From Panonychus citri (taxonomy: Eukaryota; Arthropoda; Arachnida; Trombidiformes; Tetranychidae), in the NCBI RefSeq assembly GCF_014898815.1, contig NW_026515498.1:124001-188000 (forward strand): 64,000 nucleotides of DNA. Direction: 5' to 3'. Shown piece after piece: positions 1-11,087 of the stretch. The notes under the pieces are model-generated. The model was not told the origin of the DNA. It saw nothing but the letters and a program-made list of their open reading frames with translations, and ran no database searches. Within the stretch, counting starts at the first letter, position 1; every line of letters starts with the position of its first letter. The position numbers were made by a program, and so were the translations under genes.

Positions 1-238
1 AGTAGACAATATTTTCCTCAGTCGACTCAGCGATATGTAATTTGTACACGCGCTTTTCACCATCAATAACACGAGCTTTATCACGAGGCCTCAATGGCAA
101 TCGATCCAAATTACAATCAAGAATTAATGACATTTGACCACAAATACAATAGTAAACATTGAGATTCTTTTCATCATTATATTCCTCTTCATTCTTGGAA
201 TCAGTGCAAGCGATACTTCTGGAGACAATTTTAGGCAT
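1..238 (-). CDS. STEEP1: STEEP1 (STING ER exit protein, CXorf56 family), N-terminal part
   Basis: The reverse strand from the ATG at 238 reads 79 codons to the window edge, beginning MPKIVSRSIACTDSKNEEEY, with YYCICGQM and LPLRPRDKARVIDG further on. This follows the start of vertebrate STEEP1/UPF0428 almost residue for residue (MPKVVSRS, YYCLCGQM, LPMRPRDRSRVID). The family is small (about 220 residues) and conserved; in vertebrates it promotes exit of STING from the ER and it also co-purifies with spliceosomes. The rest of the gene lies beyond the left edge, so intactness cannot be judged. It is divergent from SCYL1, with 263 bases between the two start codons. Recognition is strong; function in this species is inferred from family membership. 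Confidence 0.9.
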   Translation of the reverse strand, partial: MPKIVSRSIACTDSKNEEEYNDEKNLNVYYCICGQMSLILDCNLDRLPLRPRDKARVIDGEKRVYKLHIAESTEENIVY

Positions 239-501
239 AATGATAAACCTTTAAAGTGAGAAAAAAAACTACAAGAAGAACAATTAATCAACTAATTACA
301 AAGAAAAGAGAAAAGTAAAACCAAGAAAGAGAAAAGAAAAAAAAATTGTTTTGTTTACGATATTTGGAAAATGGAATCTCGATGATTCGGATCCTGGACT
401 TGGATCTTTATCCACATCTGATTGATTTTCACTCTTTTTTTTTAATTTGCCAATTGACAGTTGATTCATTTAATTAATTTAAATTTAATTTTCTATTTGA
501 A
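239..501. promoter_or_regulatory. Shared divergent promoter of STEEP1 and SCYL1
   Basis: This 263-base AT-rich spacer separates two start codons pointing away from each other, so both promoters and both 5' UTRs must lie in it or overlap it. No TATA box at a convincing distance is visible. Long A and T runs occur on both sides. Confidence 0.6.
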
Positions 502-3500
502 ATGTGGTCCTTTTGGTCCCGTAACCCAACCAAAGATTTTCCTTACGATTTGGGTGATGTGATTAACCTGCAACCCGACGAATCAATTTGGGTTATTCAA
601 AAGGGAAAGAAAAAGGTTTGGAAATATTTCTGTTTATGTTAATCTAATGGTGATGATGTCAATCATTTTGTTGCACTGGTGTTTCTTTCACTGATTTGAT
701 TACATTTAGAATATTGATTTTCTCTTTTTTTTTCTCTGTTTCACTTTTCTTAGGGGACTGGAGAACCTGTTACAATATTTCGGTTTGAATGTAAATTCGG
801 AACGGAGCATCTCTTGGAAAGAGCCAAATCAGCATTAAAACGGATAAAAACACTGAGACATCCATCGTTTTTAACTTACGTTGACTCACTTGAAACAGAT
901 AAAATAGTTTGTATTGTCACAGAGCCTGTTGAGCCTTTGTCTTTGTATCTTAAATCATCAGAAAATTTTACTCGTGAACAATTATCCAACGCTATTTCCT
1001 TTGGTTTACATCAAGTAGCTGTGAGTTTTATTGGTTTGCTTATATTGATCATAGTTTTGTGTTTTCTTTTTCACTTTTTCACGATTTCATCTTCTTTTGT
1101 TTTTATATTTTACTGCAGATCGGACTTGGATTTTTAATAAATGATTGCAACTTTAATCACAATAATTTACATTTAGGCTCAGTACTAGTCAACTCATGTG
1201 GTATTTGGAAAATCGGTGGCCTCGAATATGTCACTTCTAACATTCAAGAGGATCAATCGTCCATCACTAAACATCATTCATCTCTCGATAAATACAATCC
1301 TCCTGAACTATCCGACTCTTCATCAATCAAAGGAACCAATAAATGGTACGAAACTTCATTTATATAAATATTAGATCTGTTTTCTTAAAAATATATTTCT
1401 CTTTCTATTTTATATTCACTTCAGGTCAATTGATAGTTTCGCTTTTGGATGTTTGATCTGGGAAATATTCAATGGCCCAATGTCTCAAAGAAATGATCTT
1501 AAGTTACCACAAAAGGTAAATAAATCTAACCATCGATTCAATAATGTTCTAATTTTCTTGAAACTTGTTATTTCTCAAGATTCCAAGTAACCTGGTAACC
1601 ATTTATAAAGAACTGATTGATCCTAATCCCAAGAACAGAATCAGCCCATTAGAGTTTGTACAGAAATGTCGAGCCAAAGGTTGTTATATGAAAAATCCCT
1701 TCATCGATTCCATGTTGTTTATTGAAGAGATTCAAGTGAGTTCCAATTTGTAATTCTTTTTTTTTCCTCATGATAATAATCACAAGAACGATCAACTTGT
1801 ACTAATCAATTTCTCTTTCCCGTTCTAGATTAAAGATCAAACTGAGCGAAACAGATTCTTCACCCATCTCAATGATGCAATGAACTCATTTCCTCCCGAT
1901 ATTTGTAAAAATAAAATGTTACCACAGCTTATTATTGCTCTAGAGTTTAATAATACCGGTTCAGCGTTTTTAGGACCACTTTTAAAAGTAAGAATTAACT
2001 AATTGTCACCTAGAACCATTGATTAACCCTTTTCTCTTTGCAGATTGGTAAACTTTTAAGTGAAGATGAATATCAAAAGAAAATCGTCCCTTGTGTCATA
2101 AAATTATTTGCATCTAAAGATCGAGCCACTCGAGCCAAACTCTTGCAAGAAGTGAGTGAATTACTTAGAAAATTAATTCTTCAAATGATGTTAATTAAAA
2201 TAATTCTAAATGATTAATTTTTCTATAAATAGATGGAATCATTTATTACTTATTTACAACCAAATGTTGTAAATGAACAAATTTTTGTCCATGTTTCTCA
2301 AGGATTCGTTGATTCAAATCCTACAATAAGAGAGCAAACAGTTAAGGTAAGTATTAAGAATTAATTAGTCTCATTACGATTTAGATTCTAATTAATTTAC
2401 ATCTTTTTCTTCATCTAGTGTATGCTTCATTTGGCTCCAAAACTAAACTATGCCAATCTCAATGATGAAGTTCTGAGACATTTCACTCGGTTACAAACTC
2501 GAGACGAGGAAGGAGGAATCAGAACCAATACCGCAGTTTGTCTTGGAAAAATCGCCAACTATTTTCATCCTCAGGTAGATACGAATTCCGCCAATTCTGA
2601 CCTTTGTTTATTTCTTTGTTTATTGTTGAGTAATTTCAATTCTCAATTTGATTTAAATTATTTTCCACGATTCAGATAAGGCAAACTGTTTTGATTCCTT
2701 CGTTTTTAAGATCTATGCGAGATCCATTTGCTCCTGCTCGAATTGCTGGAATCCTCGCTCTTTCAGCGACTCAGAACTTTTATTCCCTTCGTGATACTGC
2801 CACAAGAGTTATGCCCGCTCTGTGTCATTTAACTATGGATCCCGATAAATCAGTTCGTGATCAGGCTTTCAAAGCTCTCAAAGGTTTTGTAAGTAAAATC
2901 GAAAAAGTTTCAGAAGATCCATCATTAGCTGAGCAAATGGGTAAGTTGATATACATGTATTTTGGTCGATTGTTGTTTGAATTTTTTTAAACTAATTAGA
3001 TGATTTTGATTGGTACTTATTAACAGAGGCTGATCTCAATACTTCGGGAACTAATGTTTCTTCAACATTAGCTGCTAGTTGGGCTTCTTGGGCTGTTAGC
3101 TCATTAACGTCAAAGTTTTATCGCTCAAAACCAGCAAATATCAATACCAGCAATAGTCAAGCTTCTGGTGATAAGATAACAAGCCCTTCGAGCAGTATCA
3201 GTCCTAAATTAACCGATTCTGACATAAAAATGCCTTCAGAAGACTCGAATGCTGATTATAATGAAGACTGGGCTCCGATTGATTCTAACCTTTCTTCAAA
3301 AGGTGACAGAAATGACCTGGAAAATAAGAAAGCAATGGACGGATGGGAAAATGACGATGGTTGGAATGAAGAAGAAGATTTTGATAAAGTTATCACCGCT
3401 TCGAGTAATATTAATCTTGAGAACAAGTCAGAAAGTAATGAAGATAATTGGTTGGATGCCCAATTAAGACCAAGCAGTCGAGCTGATTCTCATCGATCTA

Positions 3501-3661
3501 GTTTAAGCTCTTCAAGTAATATTCAACAAAACGACCCGATTAAATCAGAAACTGAAGACACAACCGAAAAGCGACCTCCACGAAGAGTTCGAGCTGTTGT
3601 CGAAAGGAAACCGAAGACTAAAAAAGGTCCAATGAGATTGGGAGCTCAGAAAATCACATAG
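502..3661 (+). CDS. SCYL1: SCYL1, N-terminal kinase-like protein (pseudokinase with HEAT repeats)
   Basis: Eleven exons join in phase: 502-615, 754-1020, 1119-1345, 1425-1515, 1580-1735, 1829-1987, 2044-2151, 2233-2346, 2419-2574, 2676-2940 and 3027-3661, giving 763 residues (human SCYL1 has about 808). The start MWSFWSRNPTKDFP matches the family start. The kinase-like region has no HRD or DFG triplet (IKIGGLEY-type sequence, WKIGGLEYV, where DFG would be), as expected of a pseudokinase. HEAT-repeat exons carry PAIREQTVK-like and LAPKLN..NLN..LLRHF-like blocks. An acidic, Trp-rich tail ends in KKGPMRLGAQKIT. SCYL1 works in COPI-dependent Golgi-to-ER traffic. An AATAAA lies at 3696-3701. The family assignment is firm; individual exon ends are by eye but phase-consistent throughout. 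Confidence 0.95.
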
Positions 3662-4600
3662 AACATCAAAAAGAACCAGTGTTCCAATGTGAAGAAATAA
3701 AAGTATTTTCTATTCATTTCAATCTGACAACTTGTGTAATATTAATTTCCACCAACAATTAGCTCATAATTAACAGTTAAATAATCAATGGAATGAAAAA
3801 TTTACGGATAAATATTTTATTGTGAAAGCAATAACAAGAGTAATTAGAATGCAAGATTAGTAAATTACTCTATGTACTATGGATTAGCCTTGATGCTAAC
3901 GATTTTTTGGTTTGAACATATTTGATTAAATTACAATAGAAAACAATACAGAATTTAAAAGGAAAAGGGATTAATGTTCATAAGATCGTTTTAATCTTAA
4001 TCCACAAGTGCTTTTAATCAAAGTTTTGTTTCTTATTCTCATGATCGTTCATTTAAATGTAATCATTTTGAATCGGTTTGTGATCATTAAATCAGGATGG
4101 GCTTTAAGTTGATTGCAATTGTACAAAGGAGATTATCAAGATGCGCTAAACAGCAATTTATCAATTTCTTCAACTAATCAATTGATCCGGTTTGTTTTTC
4201 AGCGACAGAATAGCAAAAAGCAAAAGGATTTCACGAAGAAAACGACAAATTAGTTTTGAAATCATCTGAATATTTACATTGATGTGGAAAATGACTTTAC
4301 AAATTTAATTATAAGATTGATGAGTTTCTCTGGTTTTCCTTGCAAGAGATAATTGGAACTTTGCAGAAAATTGATGAAGATGAAGATGCAGCGAATTAAC
4401 CAAATAGAAGCTTAAATGATGATGAGGTACTAATCCAATTTGGAATTAGGAAGAGTGAAGAGATCAACAATCATCGTCATTCTCATCTTTGGATTTTGTG
4501 ACTTTTTTTTGTGCTTTTTGTACAATTGTGGCCTTTTAATCAACCAAATTTAGTCCCAATCATTTCAACATATCAATTTATTATTTCCAATGAAGGTCGG
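3662..4600. other. Convergent 3' region between SCYL1 and SPPL3
   Basis: The two genes end facing each other across 939 bases. SCYL1 has AATAAA at 3696-3701. For SPPL3 a reverse-strand AATAAA is at 4577-4582, only about 20 bases past its stop. No further coding sequence was seen; the rest is AT-rich and without an evident repeat. Confidence 0.6.
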
Positions 4601-6298
4601 TCACACTTCCAGATTTTTAGGCAAATTTGTTGGTCTAAAAGGTTCACTCCACATTCGACGAAGGTCACCCTAAGAAAGATAGAAAAGCAAATTAACAATT
4701 GAAATTAATAAATTAAACCATTGAAACGTAGTCAGGGTTAGTGGTTTGCCCATGGTAACCATCAACGTTTACTCATATAATAAGAGGACTAGCTGGTTCC
4801 ATGGTTTTACTTTTAATTGTTGCTTGAGTACAGATAATAAATTGAATTAAAAGTCAACGTACTTTGATGTAAGCCATGGTTAACAAAGGTAACAATGTGA
4901 ATGGAACCAAATAAAGTAAGGCTGGTTGAGCTGCTTTTGATAATTCTGATGATACTGTAGCTGTCAATAGGCCTGATGATAGACCGAGAGAGAGAGAGAG
5001 AGAAAAAAAAAGAAAAGGTAAATTGTGAAATTCAATTAAGAATTGTGATTGATATAATAATAAAGAAATTAGAGATTGATTTTCTTACCAAAAAAATAAC
5101 CAATAAGAGAACAATGGAAATAAGTTATTCTACTGAGATGATTTGGAGGAGGTAGACCAGCTTCGGTTGAGGTCAATAAAGATCGTTTGTAAGCATCGTA
5201 TCGTAATACGAAGCACAATAGGAGACCAGGCATAACCTGACAATCAGAGAGACAATCAATTGATTAGAATCATTTACAAGAGAAAAAGTAAATTAAAAGT
5301 GTATGAGAGATGAACCATCAGCAAACGATCAATGTTGCAAAGTAACAATCAGCAGGAAATTTAGTTGATAACAGTATGAAGTTAAACAATCAACTATATA
5401 ATTAACCTTTAATTAACTAGAAGATGATTATATATATAAAATCAACAATCATTTTCTCAATTTATATTGAGTTTATTGTGTTTACTTGATACATGTAGTT
5501 TATTAACTGGTTTCAATAAGAGATTATCATTATTCTGAAAGTCGTAATCAAACTTGAATTTTAATCTGGTCATTTTTTGATTCGGAAAAGATTAAGTGTC
5601 ATCAATCTGTCAAATATAGTCTAATGACCAGCAAAGCATTAACTAAATGGTCAGTAAACAACATAATAACTTTAAATGTAAAATGATGTCAATCAAATTA
5701 TTATTTACACAATTGAATTCATTTCTTTTTTCTCTGTCTCGTAACAATAACTCAACATTTAAGATCATGATGACAGGTAACAAGTTTTCAACAATTTATT
5801 GATTGACATCAAGTATGAAATTGGATCAAAATTGTTCAAAATTAAACTTATTATATCAATTTGACATTTTGACTATGGAAATGAGTTTGTGTAAATCATA
5901 TGATTCAAGGTGAATTTACATGACATTTACATGATATTTTTATCAACTTTTTGATTACTCGAAGCTCACTAATCAACACTAAAGACAGAAATAGTATTTT
6001 TACAAATTCGCGGAAACAGATCAATGATCACGCAATTTAAGTTCTCAACTTGATTCTAGCTCATCTTGTGATTCATTTTTCTTTTTATCACATTTTCATG
6101 TTTTTCCTTGTTTTGAATTAAAATGTGAACATAACTAATACTGAATTCAGGGTGAGGTCAAATGAATTCTCAAACAATATAATAAATCTTTGTTTGATCG
6201 GTGAATTACTTGCAGAAGAAGATATTGTAAACTAATTTTTTTCTCTTATTGAAACTTGATCAAAAAGAAAAGAAAAAAAAGTTTTCAAAAGAGTATTT

Positions 6299-6357
<59 letters not shown>

Positions 6358-8892
6358 GCGATAACAAGTTTATCAATTGGATAATAAAAAAAATAAGTCG
6401 AAAACAGGTCATATTTGATGTTAACAGTTCATTAAAAGACTGTCTGGACTCTTAGAAAACAGGTAATTAGCAGTGATCAACTGAATAGACCTGAAATTGA
6501 GTTTACTTACAATATCACCGAGGCCCAACATTGAAAAGTGACCATTGTTGTTCATACTTGGAAAGATGAGTTTACCAGGTAGCGATAGTTTTGGAGGATC
6601 ACGACTGACCATGCTGGTTAGATGAAGCTTTTTGGCCATTACACCGACTGGATTATCAGCTGGTCGAGTGGCCACTTTGACCATTACATTTGAATTAAAG
6701 ATGTATGAGGAAAAGAAAACCCAGAAGACATCGTAGATTAAAAGACCAGTAAGTAAAAGGGTTGAAACTTTGAGACTTGGAAGTCTAACAAGCGCAATGA
6801 AGGCAACACATAAGCCCATTCCCATTGCTACCATTTCCATCACGTTAAGATAATCAAGTTGATTCAGTCCGTTTGCCAAAATTACAGCAGCGTAACCGTT
6901 AATATAAATTGGCAGATTACAGGGTATCATCATTGATGAGACAAACCAGGAACACATTTTGAAAATGAAAGAAAGGGTTAGATTGTTACAACAAAATTCA
7001 AAACAATTGTATCATCCTTACCATCCATTAGTAGCCAATGTCCAGTAAGAATCCAAATACAGACGATTGTCACTGATAATGTGAATGAAATTAATTCAGC
7101 AACAGTAAATCGTCCACAGAATCCAAAGGAAATTCTGTATGAAAGATTAAATCCATTATTAGTAATCCAATAAACATATACAAATGCTATTAGAATATAT
7201 TAACTGGAAGAATCCATTTAAATGATATTTACTTTTTCTTGTCTGTACAAGGCCTAACCATGTATTGACACATTGGAAGTAAAAGAAATGCCAAAGCTAT
7301 GGCTGCAATTACTAAATTGGAAGAGAATTAACAATTAATAATCGTTATTGGGTTAAATTGTGTTGATTGGATTCATGTTGACATATCGGTATTGATCCAC
7401 TTACTTGCAGTACAAATTGCGAAAAGCATTTGCATTGAATCAAAAAAGAAAAACATAATTAAGAGTGAAATCGAAGCTCCCAAAGGTAAACACAAGGCTT
7501 GCATCGTATCGAGAGTTTGAACATCTAAATTAAAAAGGAAAACAAATTATCAATCAACAGGAAATTAATCTCATAATTCATTCAACTCAATCAACTTACT
7601 ATTTTCTGCAGGTTGACCATTAGAATCTTTTTCTTTTTCTCTGGCTTCTTGTTCCATGTTAAGTGATCTGAATAGAATAGAATATAATTAATAAGAAAAT
7701 TAAATATTCTAAAAAAAATTGAATTCACATGTAAAGTGATCTTTTAATTACCTGAAACTGCCATAGACAATTAAGAGCATTGAGATGAGGAAAGTGGAAA
7801 CTCGAGATGAATCCACCAATGAATAGACCCTGGTACATAAAGAAAAAAGAAACAATTTAGATGTAATCATTTTCAACTAATAGAGAATTTGATTCTCATT
7901 AATAGTAATCAAAAATTAGTTTCATTCGCTGGATAGAATAGAGCTATTAAAGAAAATCTTATATTCTAAAATGATTATCTGGTTTAACCTTTTTGAATAA
8001 AGTGTTTAAGGTTGAGAAATTTAGTTCTACAATGTTTCATCAATCACAGACAATTAGATTGTTGAATAGTATGTGAATTGTAAGCTGACATTAGTCCTGA
8101 ATTTTCATCTATCACAATTGCATTGAGTTTACAGATGAATGAGATAACCAAAAAAAGATGGAGTCGTTTAGTTGATTTCTTAAAGATTAACAAGATATCC
8201 TCATGAAGATACAAGACTGATGTAAATACAAGAGATTTAACCAACTAATCAGCTACAATTTGTTCAGTTCAATCTAATGAAAAAAAAAACAATGAATCTT
8301 GAAATATATTAAATGTATTGAATTTCCTCATCAAGGAAATGATCTGTAATAGTTTTCTGTTTAAAGACAATTAAATCACATTCATTGGACACTATGAATA
8401 TTTAACTGAATTTTAGAGTAAATTAGATGAAAATAATCACCATTGATAGTTGCTTGTTTTGGACATTCTATACACAGAATATGAATTAAGATGAAGATGA
8501 TGATTGAGGATAATAAAATATTATCAAAGTGAAGATAAAGTGATGATGATGATAAAGATAAATCACAAATGTGGCTCAGGTTAAATTGACCGAATGGCTT
8601 AATTAATGGAAGTACGCTGAGTATTTCCAGATTATTGTAGTTGAACATTTAACATTAAATGATGATAATCCATCACATTAATCCACCAATCAACCTCAAT
8701 TGAATCTGAAACTTAAAATAATAACAACAAATAAATACAAATGTAATCATGTAACAAGAATAAAGGAAAACAAGTAAAGGGAAAAACTCACCATTTTGAT
8801 ATTGACCAAGTCAATGTACCTAAATTTGTCTCTAATAGATGAATCAATGGACACCAATAAGCTAAATTAATCGTAATTAAGTAGACCACCAT
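4601..8892 (-). CDS. SPPL3: SPPL3, signal peptide peptidase-like 3 (GxGD intramembrane aspartyl protease)
   Basis: Ten exons read leftward: 8892-8792, 7829-7752, 7667-7600, 7524-7405, 7311-7233, 7134-7022, 6827-6511, 5236-5089, 4972-4863 and 4669-4601, giving 400 residues (human 384). Catalytic motifs are intact: YD (Asp219) in LLIYDVFWVFF, GLGD (Asp291) in HFSMLGLGDI, and PAL (358-360) in QPALLYLVPF. The C-terminus SEPFRPTNLPKNLEV parallels the human end. SPPL3 is a Golgi multipass protease that sheds glycosyltransferases. The first exon is the weak part: the ATG at 8892 adds about 27 residues before the conserved WVYSLVDSS, but its donor (8791) and phase fit and the split codon gives the conserved Trp. 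The seventh intron (5237-6510) is long and carries a (TC)n tract; the first (7830-8791) shows no convincing exon. Confidence 0.93.
6303..6354. repeat. (TC)n microsatellite in an SPPL3 intron
   Basis: An uninterrupted run of about 26 TC units lies inside the 1.27-kb seventh intron of SPPL3. It is probably length-polymorphic. Confidence 0.97.
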
Positions 8893-9443
8893 CAGGTCAG
8901 CATTGTTAAATTGTTAACTATTAAATTGGTTAAATCATTTGAATGTCAACAATGAGCAAAAAAGTAAAGGAGAAAAAGGAAAAAGAGAATAGAAAAAGAA
9001 ATTAGAAAATAAAAAGATCACATTAACACCTTTGTGATTGTTTTAGATGGAGAATTTAATTTACTTGATTAGAATTAGAAATAATTGTTCAAGTTAATTA
9101 ACAATGAGAAGAACATTAATCAACGTTAACAGTTTAAAATCTGATAATAAAATGGGAAAAAAGAGTAAAGAGGAAAAAAGATGGAAGATGAAAGAGAGAA
9201 AAGAAGATCAACTGGGAGAGAGAAAAACAACCAAAAGAAAGAAAACCAGGTTATCTCTTTCTCTCTTTTTCTTCTCTCTCTTCTTCTCTTTTATTCTATT
9301 CTCTTTCTGTTTATTTGGTTACTTTTGTTTCTTCTTTGTTTCTTTTCGTAAGATTTTAAGGTGGACTTTTCTGTTTAATTAGAGAAGAGAAGAAGAAAAA
9401 AAAAATGATAACTCATATTTGCATCAATATGAACATTTTTTAT
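8893..9443. other. Spacer between SPPL3 5' end and the VASt gene 3' end
   Basis: AT-rich DNA holds the SPPL3 5' UTR and promoter (both genes are on the reverse strand). A purine-rich then pyrimidine-rich stretch at about 9140-9310 gives a low-complexity open frame that I do not regard as a gene. No other structure was seen. Confidence 0.5.
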
Positions 9444-10418
9444 TCATCGAACTGTTAGATTGATGAATGGATGGATAATAGATTTCAAGAGTTGAGCTGA
9501 TTCTTCAAGTCTCAACAATCTGATGTAAAGAAAACAATTTAGCACCGAAAGTAATACAAGTAATATAAAAACAGTTCTTATTAGGAATGAGTCGGTTTGT
9601 TTGTTGATTGGTTCGCTTTTGTGAGAAGATTGAATTTTCGGTGTAATTGAATGATCTCTTCGTGCTTTTAGCACTGGTTCCAAGGGGGATGTTTGCTGTT
9701 CAATTATGTTGGGTGAGAGTGAAGATGATGATGTAGATGATGATTGTCTCTTCCTTAGGCTTACAGAGTTTGAAAGAGATAAAGGATCACAGGTAACGAC
9801 AATTGATTCGGTTAATTGTGGACTCGTTTCGTTTGTTAAAAATGAACCATTGACAATTTCCAATGTTTTAAAATCGCTTTTGGTTAATTCTGTTAAAGAT
9901 CGGGTTAAATCGCCAATGTAATCGTTTAATCCTTGCATTGATGATTCTTCTATCAAGGTTTTCATTCCCCAGGCACTTTTCTTGAAAACCACTTTTCCAT
10001 ATACTTGAAGATTGCACTCGTTTTCGGTTTCACCTCGACTCAGATAATAAACTGTATCAACACGAAAGCTACTTGACAATGGGAATCCCATATTAGAGGC
10101 TTCGGATTTTATCACATATTCTTGACCAGGAATTGAGGTGGAAAATAGATATTGAATCTCTGTGGTGGTAACAGTCTTTGCCATTGATTGATTAACGTCC
10201 ATACTGTAAGCAAGGTTACGATATTGTTTAAATTCTTTCAATTCATCTGATTGTTTACATGGATCAATTTCCGTCCATTCACCAATAGAAACATTATAAG
10301 TGTGACGTCTCGCTAAAAGAGATTGAAAAAAAGGACTATCAACAAAGACCAAATTAAAAACATCGTCAACGTTTAAAGGAAAATTTTTATCGACAATTTG
10401 TATTCCTCCAGGAGCCAT
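9444..10418 (-). CDS. Aster/GRAMD1-like protein with VASt domain but no GRAM domain
   Basis: A single open frame of 324 residues starts at the ATG at 10418 (MAPGGIQIVDKNFPLNVDDV); the open frame upstream has no ATG. Residues about 12-180 form a VASt (START-like sterol-binding) domain: FVDSPFFQSLLARRH, YVIKSEASNMG, GKVVFKKSAWGMKTLIEESS. Near the C-terminus is one membrane segment (RTVFILLVLLSVLNCFLYIRLL), as in Aster proteins, which move cholesterol from plasma membrane to ER. Human Asters place a GRAM domain before VASt; none is present here and the start is too close to VASt for one. A full-length paralogue is at 29075-30871. The stop TGA overlaps an AATAAA (TGAATAAA). Domain call is firm; activity is unknown. 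Confidence 0.85.
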   Translation of the reverse strand: MAPGGIQIVDKNFPLNVDDVFNLVFVDSPFFQSLLARRHTYNVSIGEWTEIDPCKQSDELKEFKQYRNLAYSMDVNQSMAKTVTTTEIQYLFSTSIPGQEYVIKSEASNMGFPLSSSFRVDTVYYLSRGETENECNLQVYGKVVFKKSAWGMKTLIEESSMQGLNDYIGDLTRSLTELTKSDFKTLEIVNGSFLTNETSPQLTESIVVTCDPLSLSNSVSLRKRQSSSTSSSSLSPNIIEQQTSPLEPVLKARRDHSITPKIQSSHKSEPINKQTDSFLIRTVFILLVLLSVLNCFLYIRLLRLEESAQLLKSIIHPFINLTVR

Positions 10419-10760
10419 GATGGTGGACACCAAACAATCAACAATTGCAAACAATGAGAATAGAAAAAAAAACCAAATTAATCCAAAATTATCTTTAATT
10501 TCAAAGCCAGAAAATTATCTTTGCAAAGATAATCTGGCAATAAATCGATTTATCGAATAATCGATTTGATTTTTTTCGATTTTCAGTCGATTGTTTTTTC
10601 TTTTCTCTTTGTTTATTTATCGGTGTTTTCTTTTATTCTTGACTCGGTGAAAATATTTGCGGTGCTTTTTATCAACAATTTGGTGAGTAAATGTTCAATT
10701 TATTAGTAAAATTTTCTAATGTTTTCCTCTAAATTTCATCTGTAGTTGTATAGGTTTTAA
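10419..10760. promoter_or_regulatory. Divergent promoter of the VASt gene and the PDCD7 locus
   Basis: This 342-base region between outward-facing genes contains the inverted repeat GCCAGA..TTATCTTTG/CAAAGATAA..TCTGGC at 10506-10538 (perfect 20-base core at 10514-10533 apart from flanking insertion), and ATCGAT-type sites at 10544-10549 and 10560-10565 with TATCGAA, TTCGAT and GTCGAT nearby. A 5' UTR intron for the rightward transcript is likely, with donor GGTGAGT near 10681 and acceptor CTGTAG ending near 10745. ATCGAT resembles the arthropod DRE (TATCGATA), an inference only. Confidence 0.55.
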
Positions 10761-11006
10761 ATGGATTCACAGTATTACCGGAATGGTCGATCAAATCTGT
10801 TGATAGATAAAAAGTGGCGTCGATCTGTTAAGAAATTACCATTCGAGGAAATAACTGTTCCTCTTAGAGAATTGCCTGATAGTGAATCTGACAATGAGAA
10901 TTGTTTCAAGACCATAAAAGATCAAGAGAACAAATGGACTGACTTGGCCTTGAACCGAATTAACGACAATCAACAAAGTAGCTGTTTCCCTATAAACCGA
11001 TTTTAA
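10761..11006 (+). CDS. Small ORF upstream of PDCD7 homologue, unknown function
   Basis: This 81-codon frame starts with ATG just after a likely 5' UTR splice acceptor. It encodes a charged, hydrophilic protein with KKWRRSVKKLPFEEITVPL and a Ser/Glu/Asp stretch (PDSESDNEN). I do not recognise a family. It ends 81 bases before the PDCD7-like start codon on the same strand and no obvious promoter lies between, so the two may share a transcript. The donor-like GTAGCT at 10978 could pair with the acceptor ending at 11080, but the splice does not join the two frames. It could be a real small protein, a bicistronic partner, or an upstream ORF. Confidence 0.5.
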   Translation: MDSQYYRNGRSNLLIDKKWRRSVKKLPFEEITVPLRELPDSESDNENCFKTIKDQENKWTDLALNRINDNQQSSCFPINRF

Positions 11007-11087
11007 TATCAAGTTAATATCTCAATTGAAATTCCAATTGCAATTGCAACATCATTTTGTTATATTTAGTAATTTGACAGATTCAAT

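Noticed and set aside
1059..1753. Separate small ORFs in the SCYL1 region
   Set aside because: They are exons of SCYL1 read into neighbouring introns; joined by GT-AG splicing they give one continuous protein.
4594..4604. GGTCACACT, like the arthropod promoter motif 1 (M1BP site)
   Set aside because: It is made by the last codons and stop of SPPL3 and lies in a convergent 3' region, not at a promoter.
6249..6455. Plus-strand frame with repeated Leu-Ser
   Set aside because: It is produced by the (TC)n microsatellite inside an SPPL3 intron.
10419..10454. Longer start for the VASt protein (12 extra residues)
   Set aside because: The upstream part of the frame begins at a TTG; the first ATG is at 10418, and residues before it show no conservation with Aster proteins.
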